DNA of 64,000 nucleotides from an uncultured Clostridia bacterium. Lineage in GTDB: Bacteria > Bacillota > Clostridia > Saccharofermentanales > DTU023. The position numbers and the translations under genes are program-made. How positions within the stretch are numbered: position 1 is the stretch's first letter; the number at the start of each line of letters is the position of its first letter. Where the stretch lies: contig CAMJYM010000010.1 of assembly GCA_946220865.1 (NCBI GenBank), forward strand, positions 1 to 64,000. Direction: 5' to 3'. Of this stretch, positions 1-10,883 are shown one piece after another. Under the pieces are notes generated by a model. It did not search any database, was not told the DNA's origin, and saw nothing but the letters and a program-made list of their open reading frames with translations.

Positions 1-159
1 ATTGTATATTGCTGCTTATGTTTTTAATTACTTCAATTGTCTTTTTGGGAACGGCTTCATATTCATATGCGGCTAGTTTTTCTGAAGGCCCGTATTGCCT
101 CTTTTATCGTTCTTTCTGTCTCTATGTATTTTTTTGTTTTTTGATGTTTCTCAATGAAA

Positions 160-175
160 TGTTTCACATGAAACA
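160..175. promoter_or_regulatory. parS-like ParB binding site (one mismatch)
   Basis: The 16-base sequence TGTTTCACATGAAACA matches the bacterial parS consensus TGTTTCACGTGAAACA except for one central base (CACATG for CACGTG). parS sites load ParB/Spo0J near the replication origin and guide chromosome segregation. A second, perfect copy lies 48 bases downstream, and the pair is about 7 kb from dnaA, which is the expected neighbourhood. Confidence 0.8.
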
Positions 176-215
176 TTTTTGAGTTTTTTCAGCGTGAAAT
201 AAAGATTAATTAATA

Positions 216-247
216 AAAATCCATGTTTCACGTGAAACATGGATTTT
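216..247. promoter_or_regulatory. Perfect parS site inside a 32-bp palindrome
   Basis: Bases 224-239 read TGTTTCACGTGAAACA, an exact match to the parS consensus bound by ParB/Spo0J. The symmetry extends beyond the 16-base core to a perfect 32-bp inverted repeat (216-247) centred between 231 and 232. It could also act as a transcription end for gyrB, whose stop lies 180 bases away, but no U-tract is present on the gyrB strand. Confidence 0.9.
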
Positions 248-425
248 AAACCGTTGGTTTTGTTATACGACCAACACAGATTTCTGCTCCACTCCTGTTC
301 AGTCCTTTAGCCTGCAGAAGGGATTCAAGGATAGAAAAGAGACTCGAATCAAACATGACAAACGAATGCCAGCCTGATTAATGCCAGTCCTAATAGAGTG
401 TCGCTATAATTGGTCTGAAAACAGC

Positions 426-2839
<2,414 letters not shown>

Positions 2840-2924
2840 GTACCATCCCCGTGGGAACTGAGCTGCATTTTTTCTCTTTGGCAGCCTTCTTATTATAGCA
2901 TAAAAGTGGCCCTGACAGGGGATT

Positions 2925-4115
2925 TCAGGCTTTTTCGATGGTCGCATGACCGTCGCTCACACGAAAGAGCGCTGTATCCTCTTTATGCAAAAAAAGTTGC
3001 TGACGATCGGTACAGGTAATAAAGACCTGATGACCGCTGACGACTTCGAAAAGGCTCTTACGGCGATGCTCATCGAGTTCGCTCATGACATCATCCAGAA
3101 GCAGCACGGGTTTTTCCCCACACACTTCATGAATTAAAGCCAGTTCAGCCATTTTCAACGCGAGGACAAAAGATCGCTGCTGGCCCTGAGAACCGTACAT
3201 TTTTACCGGAAGCTGATTAAGACTCAGCTCCAGGTCATCGCGATGAGGACCATGCGCACTGCTGCCGCGAAAGAGGTCGTCTTCTTCGCAGCGTTCCAGC
3301 TTTTTCAGATATTGCTCATAGAGCTGTCCGACATCATCCTGAGGATTGAGACCGGAACTGCAGCGATAGCTGATATTCAGGGCCTCCCTCTGGCCGCTAA
3401 GCGTAGACAGAGCTTCTGCTGCCATGGCTTCGAGACGCCCGCTGATTTCGGCACGTTTGTGCATAATACGCGCCCCAACTTCGGCCAGCTGCTCATTCCA
3501 GATGCCGAGACTATTTCGTTGAAGCTGACGATCAAAATCGTCCAGCTCATTTTTTCGCTGGTCGCGGATCTTCTTCAGGAGAAAATTACGCTGTGTCAGA
3601 ATTTTCTGGTAAAGCTGCAAATCGCGGAAGTAGGAGGGAAAGAGTTGTGAGATCAGGATATCCAAAAAGCGACGACGCGCTGAAGGGCCGCCCTTTATCA
3701 GCATGAGGTCCTCCGGGGCGAAAATGACGGCGTGAAATAAGCCATAAAAATCGGCGATTCGAGGGAGTTTCATGCCATTGTGGAAGAACAGCCGTTCTTT
3801 TTTTACAGGCGACTGGAAGCCGCCAGACTGTTCCATTAAAGGCTCTTCACGGTAAGTGATGCTGATGTCATGATCTGCGCCGTTATCTTCGACATAGGTC
3901 AGGCTGAGACGATAAGAACTACAGCCACTGCGAATCAGCTCGAAGTCCTTGCCCGTGCGGTGGGAGCGGGCACAGGAGCAGAGATAAATCGCCTCGAGAA
4001 TATTGGTCTTACCCTGGGCATTTTCACCTACGAAAAGATTTTGTTCATCCGCAAAAGAGATGTCCAGTTCTTCGTAATTGCGAAAATTTTTCAGTTGCAG
4101 GCTTTTCGCACGCAA
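2925..4115 (-). CDS. recF: DNA replication and repair protein RecF
   Basis: SMC-like ATPase that helps load RecA at gaps and stalled forks with RecO and RecR. It has a P-loop (GENAQGKTNILEAI, about residues 32-45) and a Walker B/D-loop (LLLDDVMSELD) near the C-terminus. The length of 396 residues is slightly above the usual 360-375. The start is a TTG at 4115: the protein begins MRAKSLQLKNFRNYEEL, exactly where RecF families begin, and no ATG fits. It starts 14 bases after the dnaN stop, with GGCGGAAAG as a modest ribosome binding site, so translation may depend on dnaN. Confidence 0.96.
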   Translation of the reverse strand: MRAKSLQLKNFRNYEELDISFADEQNLFVGENAQGKTNILEAIYLCSCARSHRTGKDFELIRSGCSSYRLSLTYVEDNGADHDISITYREEPLMEQSGGFQSPVKKERLFFHNGMKLPRIADFYGLFHAVIFAPEDLMLIKGGPSARRRFLDILISQLFPSYFRDLQLYQKILTQRNFLLKKIRDQRKNELDDFDRQLQRNSLGIWNEQLAEVGARIMHKRAEISGRLEAMAAEALSTLSGQREALNISYRCSSGLNPQDDVGQLYEQYLKKLERCEEDDLFRGSSAHGPHRDDLELSLNQLPVKMYGSQGQQRSFVLALKMAELALIHEVCGEKPVLLLDDVMSELDEHRRKSLFEVVSGHQVFITCTDRQQLFLHKEDTALFRVSDGHATIEKA

Positions 4116-4129
4116 ATTGCTTTCCGCCC

Positions 4130-5233
4130 TCAGCGTCTTAATGGCAGGAGAAGGTAGAGGAAGGAATCTCCTTCAACAGGTTTAATCAGACAGGGAGAAG
4201 AGGGTCCGCTCATTTCGAGCACAATTTTTTCACAGTCGAGAGCGCGCAGCGTATCGAGGAAATATTTCGGGTTAAAGTCAATATCGATGTTATCGCCACT
4301 GAGTTCGATAGGAATCATTTCCTCAACATGACCCAAATCCGTCTTTGCCGTAATCATCATTTCTTTTTCTGAGGAGTTGGAGAGCGTCACGGGGAAACGC
4401 CTAAGCTCGACGTTGATGACGAGAGAAGCGCGCTCGATGGCTTCCAGCATCTCTTTCGTATTGATGAGAATACGTGAACGGCAGCTTGGCGGAACCAGTT
4501 TACGATAATCCATGAAATCGCCCTGAATCAGCCGCGAAACCAGACGAATGCGGTCATTTTCAAAAAGAATATGATTGTGCGAGGGATAAATGGCCATTTC
4601 GGCATCGTTATCGCTCATAATACGAGCCACTTCGGCCATAGCCTTTGCCGGGACGATAAAAGACAGGCTCTCGTTTTTATTTTCCAGTTCTTCTCTGCGC
4701 ACAGCCAGCCGGAAGCCGTCAACCGCAACAATTTCCAGGTTTTTCTCCTCCGTGCTGACATTTAAGCCGTTCATGACCGGCCTTGATTCATCGTTTGAAG
4801 AGGCAAAGATCGTCTGCATAATCATGGAGCGCAGAACACTCTGCGGCACAATGACCTTCTGACTTTCTTCCACCACTGGGATTTTAGGATAATCCCCGGC
4901 TTCCAGACTGCGAATTTTGAAGGTCGAATTGCCACTCTTGATGGTAAAACTGAGATCGCTGCCTGAACTGATATCGACCACTTCATCCGGCAGCTTCCGT
5001 ACGATGTCGCCAAACATCTTCGACTGAACGACGACCGACCCCTCTTCGCGGACTTCGCCATCCAGCTTATATTCAATGCCTGTTTCCAGGTCATAACCGG
5101 TTAGTGTGATCGTGTTTTGGCTGACATCGATCAAAATGCCCTCAAGAATAGGATTAGGACTACGGGTTGCAATGGCTTTCTGGACGATCGCAATGGCCTC
5201 ATTCAGAAGGCTTCTTGAGCAGATAACATGCAT
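4130..5233 (-). CDS. dnaN: DNA polymerase III beta subunit (sliding clamp)
   Basis: Beta clamp that tethers DNA polymerase III to DNA. The 367-residue length and three repeated clamp folds fit the family, and the C-terminus DSFLYLLLPLRR matches the usual clamp ending (Y-x-x-M/L-P-R/M-R). The ATG at 5233 follows AGAGAGG at 7 bases. It lies between dnaA and recF in the canonical order; the 309-base gap to dnaA carries DnaA-box-like sequences. Confidence 0.97.
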   Translation of the reverse strand: MHVICSRSLLNEAIAIVQKAIATRSPNPILEGILIDVSQNTITLTGYDLETGIEYKLDGEVREEGSVVVQSKMFGDIVRKLPDEVVDISSGSDLSFTIKSGNSTFKIRSLEAGDYPKIPVVEESQKVIVPQSVLRSMIMQTIFASSNDESRPVMNGLNVSTEEKNLEIVAVDGFRLAVRREELENKNESLSFIVPAKAMAEVARIMSDNDAEMAIYPSHNHILFENDRIRLVSRLIQGDFMDYRKLVPPSCRSRILINTKEMLEAIERASLVINVELRRFPVTLSNSSEKEMMITAKTDLGHVEEMIPIELSGDNIDIDFNPKYFLDTLRALDCEKIVLEMSGPSSPCLIKPVEGDSFLYLLLPLRR

Positions 5234-5343
5234 GGCGAACCTCTCTTTCGCATGATTCCCGCTTTGCGGAGAGTCGGATTATTTTTTACGACGTTAGAAT
5301 AGCTTAGCTAGTACGTCATCTTCTTATTATGGTCTGTGAAAGC

Positions 5344-5537
5344 CGTGGATAAGTCCTGGAACGGCTCTTTTTCCTCACTTGTGGCGAAGAATAAATTTGT
5401 GAAATGCTGTCAGTAAAAGTCGATTCATTCACAGCATTCACAAGACCTTTTTTTCTTCACTGCTGAAAGTGTGAATCCACATCTTTTTCACATGCTTTTT
5501 CACAATGTTACAATTTGCTTACAGTATATCATTCACA
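5344..5537. promoter_or_regulatory. DnaA-box-like cluster between dnaA and dnaN
   Basis: In the dnaA-dnaN gap five sequences differ by one base from TTATNCACA. They are TTATCCACG (5344-5352, minus strand), TCATTCACA (5425-5433 and 5529-5537) and TTTTTCACA (5484-5492 and 5496-5504). In many Bacillota the origin is split into repeats upstream and downstream of dnaA, so this is probably one arm of oriC or the dnaN promoter region under DnaA control. Single mismatches are common by chance in AT-rich DNA, so individual boxes are uncertain. Confidence 0.5.
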
Positions 5538-5542
5538 CTCCA

Positions 5543-6937
5543 TTATGGCTTTAGTTTCATGCTGATTTCATCAATGGCGTTTTTGAGATGACTGTTGTTT
5601 TGCATATCTTCTTTGACCTTATCGCAGGCATAAATCACGGTGGCATGATTTTTTCCGCCGAAATCAGAACCAATGTCGGCATAAGTCATATTGATAAGGT
5701 TGTAGCAAAGGTACATGGCGACATGACGCGGTTCAACCAGTTCTTTATTGCGTTTGCGTGATTTAAGATCGTCGACGGAAACATGAAAGAAGTTGGCGCA
5801 GACGTTCATAATGAGCTGAGAATCAAGTTTCTGACGGGCCTGAGGCTGAATCACATCTTTGAGCGCCAGGACAGCCGTTTCCAGGTTGATAGGGTTGCCG
5901 AGCATGCCATAGGCCAGGAGCGTTTTAAAGGCGCCTTCAAGTTCACGAATATTGGAAATGACATTGCTGGCGACAAAGTCCATCACATCACCGGGCCAGA
6001 TAACGCCATGGGTCTGGGACAGACGTTCGAGAATGGCCATGCGCGTCTCATAATTGGGCGGGATGATATCGATCGTCAGACCGCTGGAAATACGTGTTTT
6101 CAGTCGTTCTTCCAGAGTTTGCAGAGATTGCGGCGGCTTATCACAGGTTAGGACGATATTCTTCCCAGATTCGTAAATGGCGTTAAAAGTATGGAAGAAT
6201 TCCTCCTGCATCTGCTCTTTCTTTTCGATAAATTGAATATCGTCGATCAGAAGCAAATCTACAGAGCGGTATTTATTGCGAAACTCATCGTACTTTTTGT
6301 TGGCGATTACCTGAATAAATTCGTTGACGAACTGTTCGGTCTGGACATACAGGACCTTTTTTTTCGGAAATTCCCGGATGACGTGGTTGCCGATCGCCTG
6401 CATGAGATGTGTCTTACCCAGGCCGGAACCCCCGTAGAGAAAGAGCGGATTATAATTTTTACCCTGCATAGAGGCCACAGCCACGCAGGCTGCATGGGCA
6501 AAGTTGTTGGAGCTGCCTACGACAAAGTTGCTGAAGGTATAGTTGGGATTTAAAGGCGTCCCGCCATTTTTTAGGGCCTGGCGTCGGCTCTCTGCCGAAC
6601 TTTCAGCCTGAGCGGGGGTGGCTTGGGACGCATCCATAAGCGGCGTGTCCGCGCTGCTCTTCCTGTTCTTTGCAAGTGCTTCCTGCCCAACCTGAACACT
6701 GAGCTTATAACGACGCTGAGTCGCGAGCTGCAGAGCATTTTCAATAAGATCGGCATATTTGCCGACATATTCAGCGCTCAATTCGTTGGGAACCATAAGT
6801 ACAAAGGTCTTTTCCCCATCAAAACAGGGAATGGCCGGTTTGAACCAGGTTTGAAAGGTCAATTCACTGATCTCGGCTTTTAAGTAATCGCGGCAAGTTG
6901 CTTGCCACAGCTTTTGGGCATCTCCTGCAGGTAGCAT
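5543..6937 (-). CDS. dnaA: Chromosomal replication initiator DnaA
   Basis: AAA+ initiator that binds DnaA boxes and opens oriC. Domain I begins LWQATCRDYLKAEISELTFQTWF; the AAA+ core has Walker A (GGSGLGKTH) and Walker B (LLLIDDIQF); domain IV ends the protein (464 residues). The ATG at 6937 follows AGAGAGG at 8 bases. The recognition motif is unusual: where most DnaA proteins read DHTTV, this one reads NHATV (N430-V434). In the E. coli co-crystal structure the first three positions of that motif contact bases in the major groove. This may match the non-canonical repeats upstream (7030-7171). It is first in the dnaA-dnaN-recF-remB-gyrB block. Confidence 0.98.
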   Translation of the reverse strand: MLPAGDAQKLWQATCRDYLKAEISELTFQTWFKPAIPCFDGEKTFVLMVPNELSAEYVGKYADLIENALQLATQRRYKLSVQVGQEALAKNRKSSADTPLMDASQATPAQAESSAESRRQALKNGGTPLNPNYTFSNFVVGSSNNFAHAACVAVASMQGKNYNPLFLYGGSGLGKTHLMQAIGNHVIREFPKKKVLYVQTEQFVNEFIQVIANKKYDEFRNKYRSVDLLLIDDIQFIEKKEQMQEEFFHTFNAIYESGKNIVLTCDKPPQSLQTLEERLKTRISSGLTIDIIPPNYETRMAILERLSQTHGVIWPGDVMDFVASNVISNIRELEGAFKTLLAYGMLGNPINLETAVLALKDVIQPQARQKLDSQLIMNVCANFFHVSVDDLKSRKRNKELVEPRHVAMYLCYNLINMTYADIGSDFGGKNHATVIYACDKVKEDMQNNSHLKNAIDEISMKLKP

Positions 6938-7029
6938 TTCATCGGCCTCTCTCTAAAGTCTGAGCACCATCCTAACAGAAAGATGAGTTTGATTAAAGTC
7001 CAGGAAGCAAGATAAATCAAGCATTTTGA

Positions 7030-7171
7030 GACTTATTAACAAAGTTTATTAACATTTTTTTGCGCTGTGGAGGAAGAGGAAAATGTTAATAAGTCAGTGA
7101 GGAAATTCAGAAAGCCCGCGCTGTCTTTATTTTGTTAAGACTTTGTTTTTTGTTGGGTGTTAAGACTTTGT
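7030..7171. other. Probable oriC: repeated TGTTAA motifs upstream of dnaA
   Basis: The 477-base gap upstream of dnaA (6938-7414) is AT-rich and contains a set of related repeats. TTATTAACA occurs at 7033-7041 and 7046-7054 and, inverted, at 7084-7092. The outer two extend to a 12-base inverted pair (GACTTATTAACA at 7030-7041, its complement at 7084-7095). Two 14-base direct repeats, TGTTAAGACTTTGT, lie at 7133-7146 and 7158-7171. TTATTAACA differs from the consensus DnaA box TTATNCACA at one position (C to A). Location and density suggest the upstream arm of oriC and the dnaA control region. No perfect TTATCCACA was found. Confidence 0.6.
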
Positions 7172-7414
7172 GAAAAAGCTGCCTGAGAACGGTTAATTTC
7201 TTTTTTTATGAAAAAGTGACGAATTTTTCTCCACGGAATTCACAGGCTTTGCATCTGGATCATGCTTGATTCTGTATTTGCCGTCTCTGCATTTGGAATA
7301 AAAGTTTCTTCATTATTCGCAGTTTTCAATGGGACAAAAACAGTTCCTGCATTTCGGTCTCGTAGTCGGGAAATGCTTATTCAGAATGATTCTTCTTTTG
7401 ATTCGAGAAAGAAT

Positions 7415-8023
7415 TTATTCTGCTTCTGACAGTCTATGCACGAGCGCCTGAACTTTTTCTTCGGAAGAGAGAATTTCCGCGTCGGCAAGGGCAGCTTCGG
7501 CTTCATGAAGCAGGGCCGCCAGCGCGGACGCCTGCCCGCCTTTTTCTTTTAAAACATGAGCTGCCTGCTCGATGGCTGTCTGCAGTTTTAAGGCCTGCTG
7601 CATCATGCGGTGTTCGCTTTCGATATGCTGAGCCAGATAGGCGAGCGGCCACTTGCGGTTGTTTTCTGTGAGCACTGCTTTGTGTGGAAAGGCCCTGAGC
7701 TCCTGACGATTTTGGGCTTCGCGCAGGGCCAGAAGAAAAGCGTTGAGCTGCTCATCGCTCTCTAAATTGAAAAGAAGAATCGGCTCTTCCGGGCAGCTCA
7801 GAGCTTCGGCGTGCTGGCGCCAGTCCTCCGGCAGATCGCTGTAGCGGCAGGAACCTTCGGCTTCAAGGAGCAGCTCTAAAGGATACGAAAGCTCCTCTTT
7901 CGTACAGGCTTTCCCCCGCAGCCGCAGTTTATCTCCAAGCTCAAGGAGCCGCCGGCTCTGTCGCTCTTTTTCGCGGGCATTGTCAAAAGCTGCATCAGAA
8001 AGAAAAAAGAGGTAATCCAACAT
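7415..8023 (-). CDS. DUF3783 domain protein
   Basis: Protein of 202 residues of unknown function. The middle part (PILLFNLESDEQLNAFLLAL followed by KAVLTENNRKWPLAYLAQHI) matches the DUF3783 pattern, a small domain common in Clostridia. The C-terminal third is Ala/Glu-rich and probably helical or coiled-coil. No catalytic motif, signal peptide or membrane segment is seen. The ATG at 8023 is chosen over an upstream start at 8110 because AAGGAG lies 9-10 bases before it. It stands alone on the minus strand downstream of the cardiolipin synthase gene, with a 160-base gap. Confidence 0.65.
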   Translation of the reverse strand: MLDYLFFLSDAAFDNAREKERQSRRLLELGDKLRLRGKACTKEELSYPLELLLEAEGSCRYSDLPEDWRQHAEALSCPEEPILLFNLESDEQLNAFLLALREAQNRQELRAFPHKAVLTENNRKWPLAYLAQHIESEHRMMQQALKLQTAIEQAAHVLKEKGGQASALAALLHEAEAALADAEILSSEEKVQALVHRLSEAE

Positions 8024-8184
8024 TGCTGCGTTCTCCTTTTGTACTCGTGGGCTCCTGGCAGGTTTATAATAGCATTTTCCCAGCTTAATTCTTGAGCCTT
8101 CTTCCTTCACTCATGCGCTCCAGGTAGATTTTTTATTTCATTCTCCTGCTTTATTCCTTGCGTTCTCCTTCAGATGCCCTGCGC

Positions 8185-9927
8185 TCAAAGCAGGGGTGAG
8201 AAAATTTTCAGCAGAGGTTCCAGGAGATGCAGCCAGATGGGGCGCTTCCGCCAATCTTCCAGACTGATTTCACGCGACTCCTTTAGGGTCTCGAAAAAGT
8301 CGTCACGGATCTCCTGGACGACCGGGTCGTCGTAGATGTAGACGGCGTTTTCATAGTGCAGGAAAAGACTGCGGTAATCCAGGTTAATACTGCCTGTGAT
8401 GGCGGCTTCACCGTCCAGAATGGCCGTTTTGCAGTGGATAAAGCCCGGACTATACTCAAAGACACGCGCTCCTGCCTTGAGCAGAGGGCCGTAGTTGGAG
8501 CGCGTGATGCAGTTGACGGCTTTTTTGTCGGGGATTCCCGGACAGAGCAGCATCACCTGAACCCCGGAGCGAGCTGCGCGGCAGAGGTCGGACATCATGT
8601 GTTCATCGATGACAAAATAAGGTGTGATGATAAGGAGTTCGTGCCTGGCCGTATTGAACATGGAGAGGTAAAGATCTTCAGCAGGATTGCCCTGTTCCAT
8701 GAGGGGGCCGTCCCAGTAGGGTACAAAAATGTGCTGTCTCCCGTCTTCCGGGGCAAAACGAGTTGTGGAAAGATCCGGGAAAAAAGGACTGTAGGTTTCC
8801 TCGCCATGGCCGCTCTCCAGCTCCCACATGAGGAAAAAACCGATGGTAGCACCGCGACAGGCCTCTCCGGTCACGCGCACAGCACAGTCTTTCCAGTAGC
8901 CGTAACGCTCATAGATATTGGCATATTCATCGGCCAGGTTGGTGCCGCCAAACCAGGCGATTTGCCCGTCAATCACGCAGACTTTCTGGTGATTGCGATA
9001 GTTAACATAGAGCTTGGAAATATAGCGGTTGACCGGGTTAAAATTCTGGACTTTTACGCCATTTTCACGCAGGGTTCGGATCAGGTGAGTCGGAGCCTTG
9101 GCGACACTGCCAAAGTCATCCATGAGGAAGCGAATCTCCACACCATCCTTAGCTTTGCGGATCAGGATATCCTGAATTTGTTGCAGAATCTGGCCTTCTG
9201 CGACAATAAAGTATTCGATGAGGATAGAGTGTCTAGCCTCTTCGAGATCTTTGAACATCTGCTCAAACTGCTCTTCACCGCTGGCATAGTAATGAGCGCT
9301 GCTGTTTTGATAAAGGGCAAAGCCGTTGCGGGAGAGGTAATGCAGCTGAAGGTAGGAAGCTGTTGAGAGCTGCAGGCATGTAATTATCTCCGCTTGCTTT
9401 TGCATATCAGGCTGCCAGGACTGAAGTCGGTTTTGGGCTGCCTTGAGCTTGGCTTCTTTGCGCGGGAAACGGCCCTCCCGGCCCCAGAAGAGGTAGAGAA
9501 TAAGTCCCAGTGGCGGAAAGCTCAGGAGCAGTACTGTCCAGGACTGCGTAAAGGCACTGTTACGATGCTTCTGCGTGATGTGGAGAACCAGAATGAAAGC
9601 GATAATCTGCAGCAGGAGATAGAAGCCGACGCTGAGGTCGCGGAGGGTCAGAGATAAAATGATGAAAAGCACCAGCTCGGTGACGAAGATCGCAACAGCA
9701 AAGAGGAGGCGAATCATGCCCGGAACTTTGAGTTTATAGCTGAATTTGCTTGCCGGTTTACGGTTATGATCGCCTGACAAATAGGGCTGAGCGGCCTCTT
9801 TACTCACCCGCGCCCGCAGCGAATCCAGGCGTTCGCGCATGAGTTTTTGGCGCTCGGGGATGCCATGATCGTGAGGGCTGTTTTTTGCTGCTCTTGTTCT
9901 CTTTTCTGGCCTGTTACCTTGTTTCAT
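8185..9927 (-). CDS. cls: Cardiolipin synthase (phospholipase D family)
   Basis: Membrane enzyme that joins two phosphatidylglycerols into cardiolipin and glycerol. Both phospholipase D signatures are present: NHQKVCVIDG..WFGGTN in the middle and HCKTAILDG..ITGSINLD near the C-terminus. Two transmembrane segments (about residues 75-95 and 105-125) precede the catalytic part. About 65 basic residues before the first membrane span form an unusual N-terminal tail. The ATG at 9927 is chosen; a GTG at 9945 is also in frame, and neither has a strong ribosome binding site. It is transcribed alone, 138 bases after mutM. Confidence 0.93.
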   Translation of the reverse strand: MKQGNRPEKRTRAAKNSPHDHGIPERQKLMRERLDSLRARVSKEAAQPYLSGDHNRKPASKFSYKLKVPGMIRLLFAVAIFVTELVLFIILSLTLRDLSVGFYLLLQIIAFILVLHITQKHRNSAFTQSWTVLLLSFPPLGLILYLFWGREGRFPRKEAKLKAAQNRLQSWQPDMQKQAEIITCLQLSTASYLQLHYLSRNGFALYQNSSAHYYASGEEQFEQMFKDLEEARHSILIEYFIVAEGQILQQIQDILIRKAKDGVEIRFLMDDFGSVAKAPTHLIRTLRENGVKVQNFNPVNRYISKLYVNYRNHQKVCVIDGQIAWFGGTNLADEYANIYERYGYWKDCAVRVTGEACRGATIGFFLMWELESGHGEETYSPFFPDLSTTRFAPEDGRQHIFVPYWDGPLMEQGNPAEDLYLSMFNTARHELLIITPYFVIDEHMMSDLCRAARSGVQVMLLCPGIPDKKAVNCITRSNYGPLLKAGARVFEYSPGFIHCKTAILDGEAAITGSINLDYRSLFLHYENAVYIYDDPVVQEIRDDFFETLKESREISLEDWRKRPIWLHLLEPLLKIFSPLL

Positions 9928-10064
9928 TGAAGCACACTTTCCCACCTGTACTTAAAAGCGGCGTCAGTTCATCGCGCCGTGCCGACAACTGCTCCATGCT
10001 GCTCATGCACTCCATTCTGCCCTTGTGCTCAGTTTTGCTGCTGTTCTCTGTGAGGGCTCTGCAC

Positions 10065-10883
10065 TCAGTGCTGGCAATGGGCACAGTAACGAGTGCCGCG
10101 GCCGGCGACGAAGCATTTTTTCAGCGTTTGACCGCAGTTTGGGCAAGCCTGGCCTTCTTTCTGGTAAACCGCCAGCTTGAGCTGAAAATGGCCCTTTCGA
10201 CCCAGGGCATTGACGTAATCGCGGAAACTTGTGCCGCCAAGGCCGATGGCTTCGACAAGAAGGGCCTTGAGCAGCTGCTGCAAATTTGTAAGGCGCGCCT
10301 CAGAGATGCGGCCTGCCCGGCGGTCCGGCCGGATGCCAGCGCGGAAGAGACTTTCGTCGGCGTAGATATTGCCCACCCCGGCGACCACCGTCTGATTAAG
10401 TAAAACGGCCTTAATGGGAGCCGTGGGGTGACGGCGCACCGCCTCAATAAAGGCTCTGGGGGTGAACGCCTCTGAGATGGCATCCGGCCCAAGTGCGGCA
10501 AAACCTTTGTCGCGCCAGGCTTCCCCTTTGGGACAAAGCTTGAGTCGCCCAAACCGCCTGACGTCATCAAAGCGCAAACCGCAGCCTCCCTCAAAAAGCA
10601 GCAAGGCGCGAGTATAAGGATTGATCGATTTTTCAGGGCTTTCTCCATCAAAAATAAGACGTCCTGTCATCCTCAGATGGCAGATCAAATCACTTGTCTC
10701 AAAATGAAAGAGCAGGTACTTGCCTTTGCGCCCAATGGAGAGCAGTTTCTGCCCGCTGAGTTCAGTACCGCCAAGCTGTTCCAGAACTTCCGGGGTAAAG
10801 CTCAGAAGTTTAAGGCAGCGGCGATTGACACAAAGTGGCTCAAGGCTGCGACGTATGGTTTCAACTTCCGGCAGCTCAGGCAT
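10065..10883 (-). CDS. mutM: Formamidopyrimidine-DNA glycosylase
   Basis: Base excision repair enzyme (Fpg) that removes oxidised purines such as 8-oxoguanine and nicks the abasic site. The mature N-terminus PELPEVETIRRSL carries the catalytic proline and glutamate directly after Met. The C-terminal zinc finger has C-x2-C ... C-x2-C (CPNC, then YCAHC). The length of 272 residues is normal. The open frame continues upstream to 11099, but the start must be the ATG at 10883, which has AGGGA 7 bases before it. It overlaps the end of nadE by 8 bases, suggesting translational coupling. Confidence 0.97.
   Translation of the reverse strand: MPELPEVETIRRSLEPLCVNRRCLKLLSFTPEVLEQLGGTELSGQKLLSIGRKGKYLLFHFETSDLICHLRMTGRLIFDGESPEKSINPYTRALLLFEGGCGLRFDDVRRFGRLKLCPKGEAWRDKGFAALGPDAISEAFTPRAFIEAVRRHPTAPIKAVLLNQTVVAGVGNIYADESLFRAGIRPDRRAGRISEARLTNLQQLLKALLVEAIGLGGTSFRDYVNALGRKGHFQLKLAVYQKEGQACPNCGQTLKKCFVAGRGTRYCAHCQH

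Larger units (their letters stand above)
1..425. other. AT-rich intergenic region downstream of gyrB
   Basis: No convincing gene is seen between the window edge and the gyrB stop codon. The stretch is AT-rich and carries two ParB-type palindromes, annotated separately. A short open frame from the edge to about 182 starts with a hydrophobic, signal-peptide-like run but has no ribosome binding site and runs through the first palindrome, so it is not called. Confidence 0.5.

Noticed and set aside
18..182. Short frame with a signal-peptide-like start at the window edge
   Set aside because: No ribosome binding site, open to the edge, low-complexity AT-rich sequence, and it runs through a parS site.
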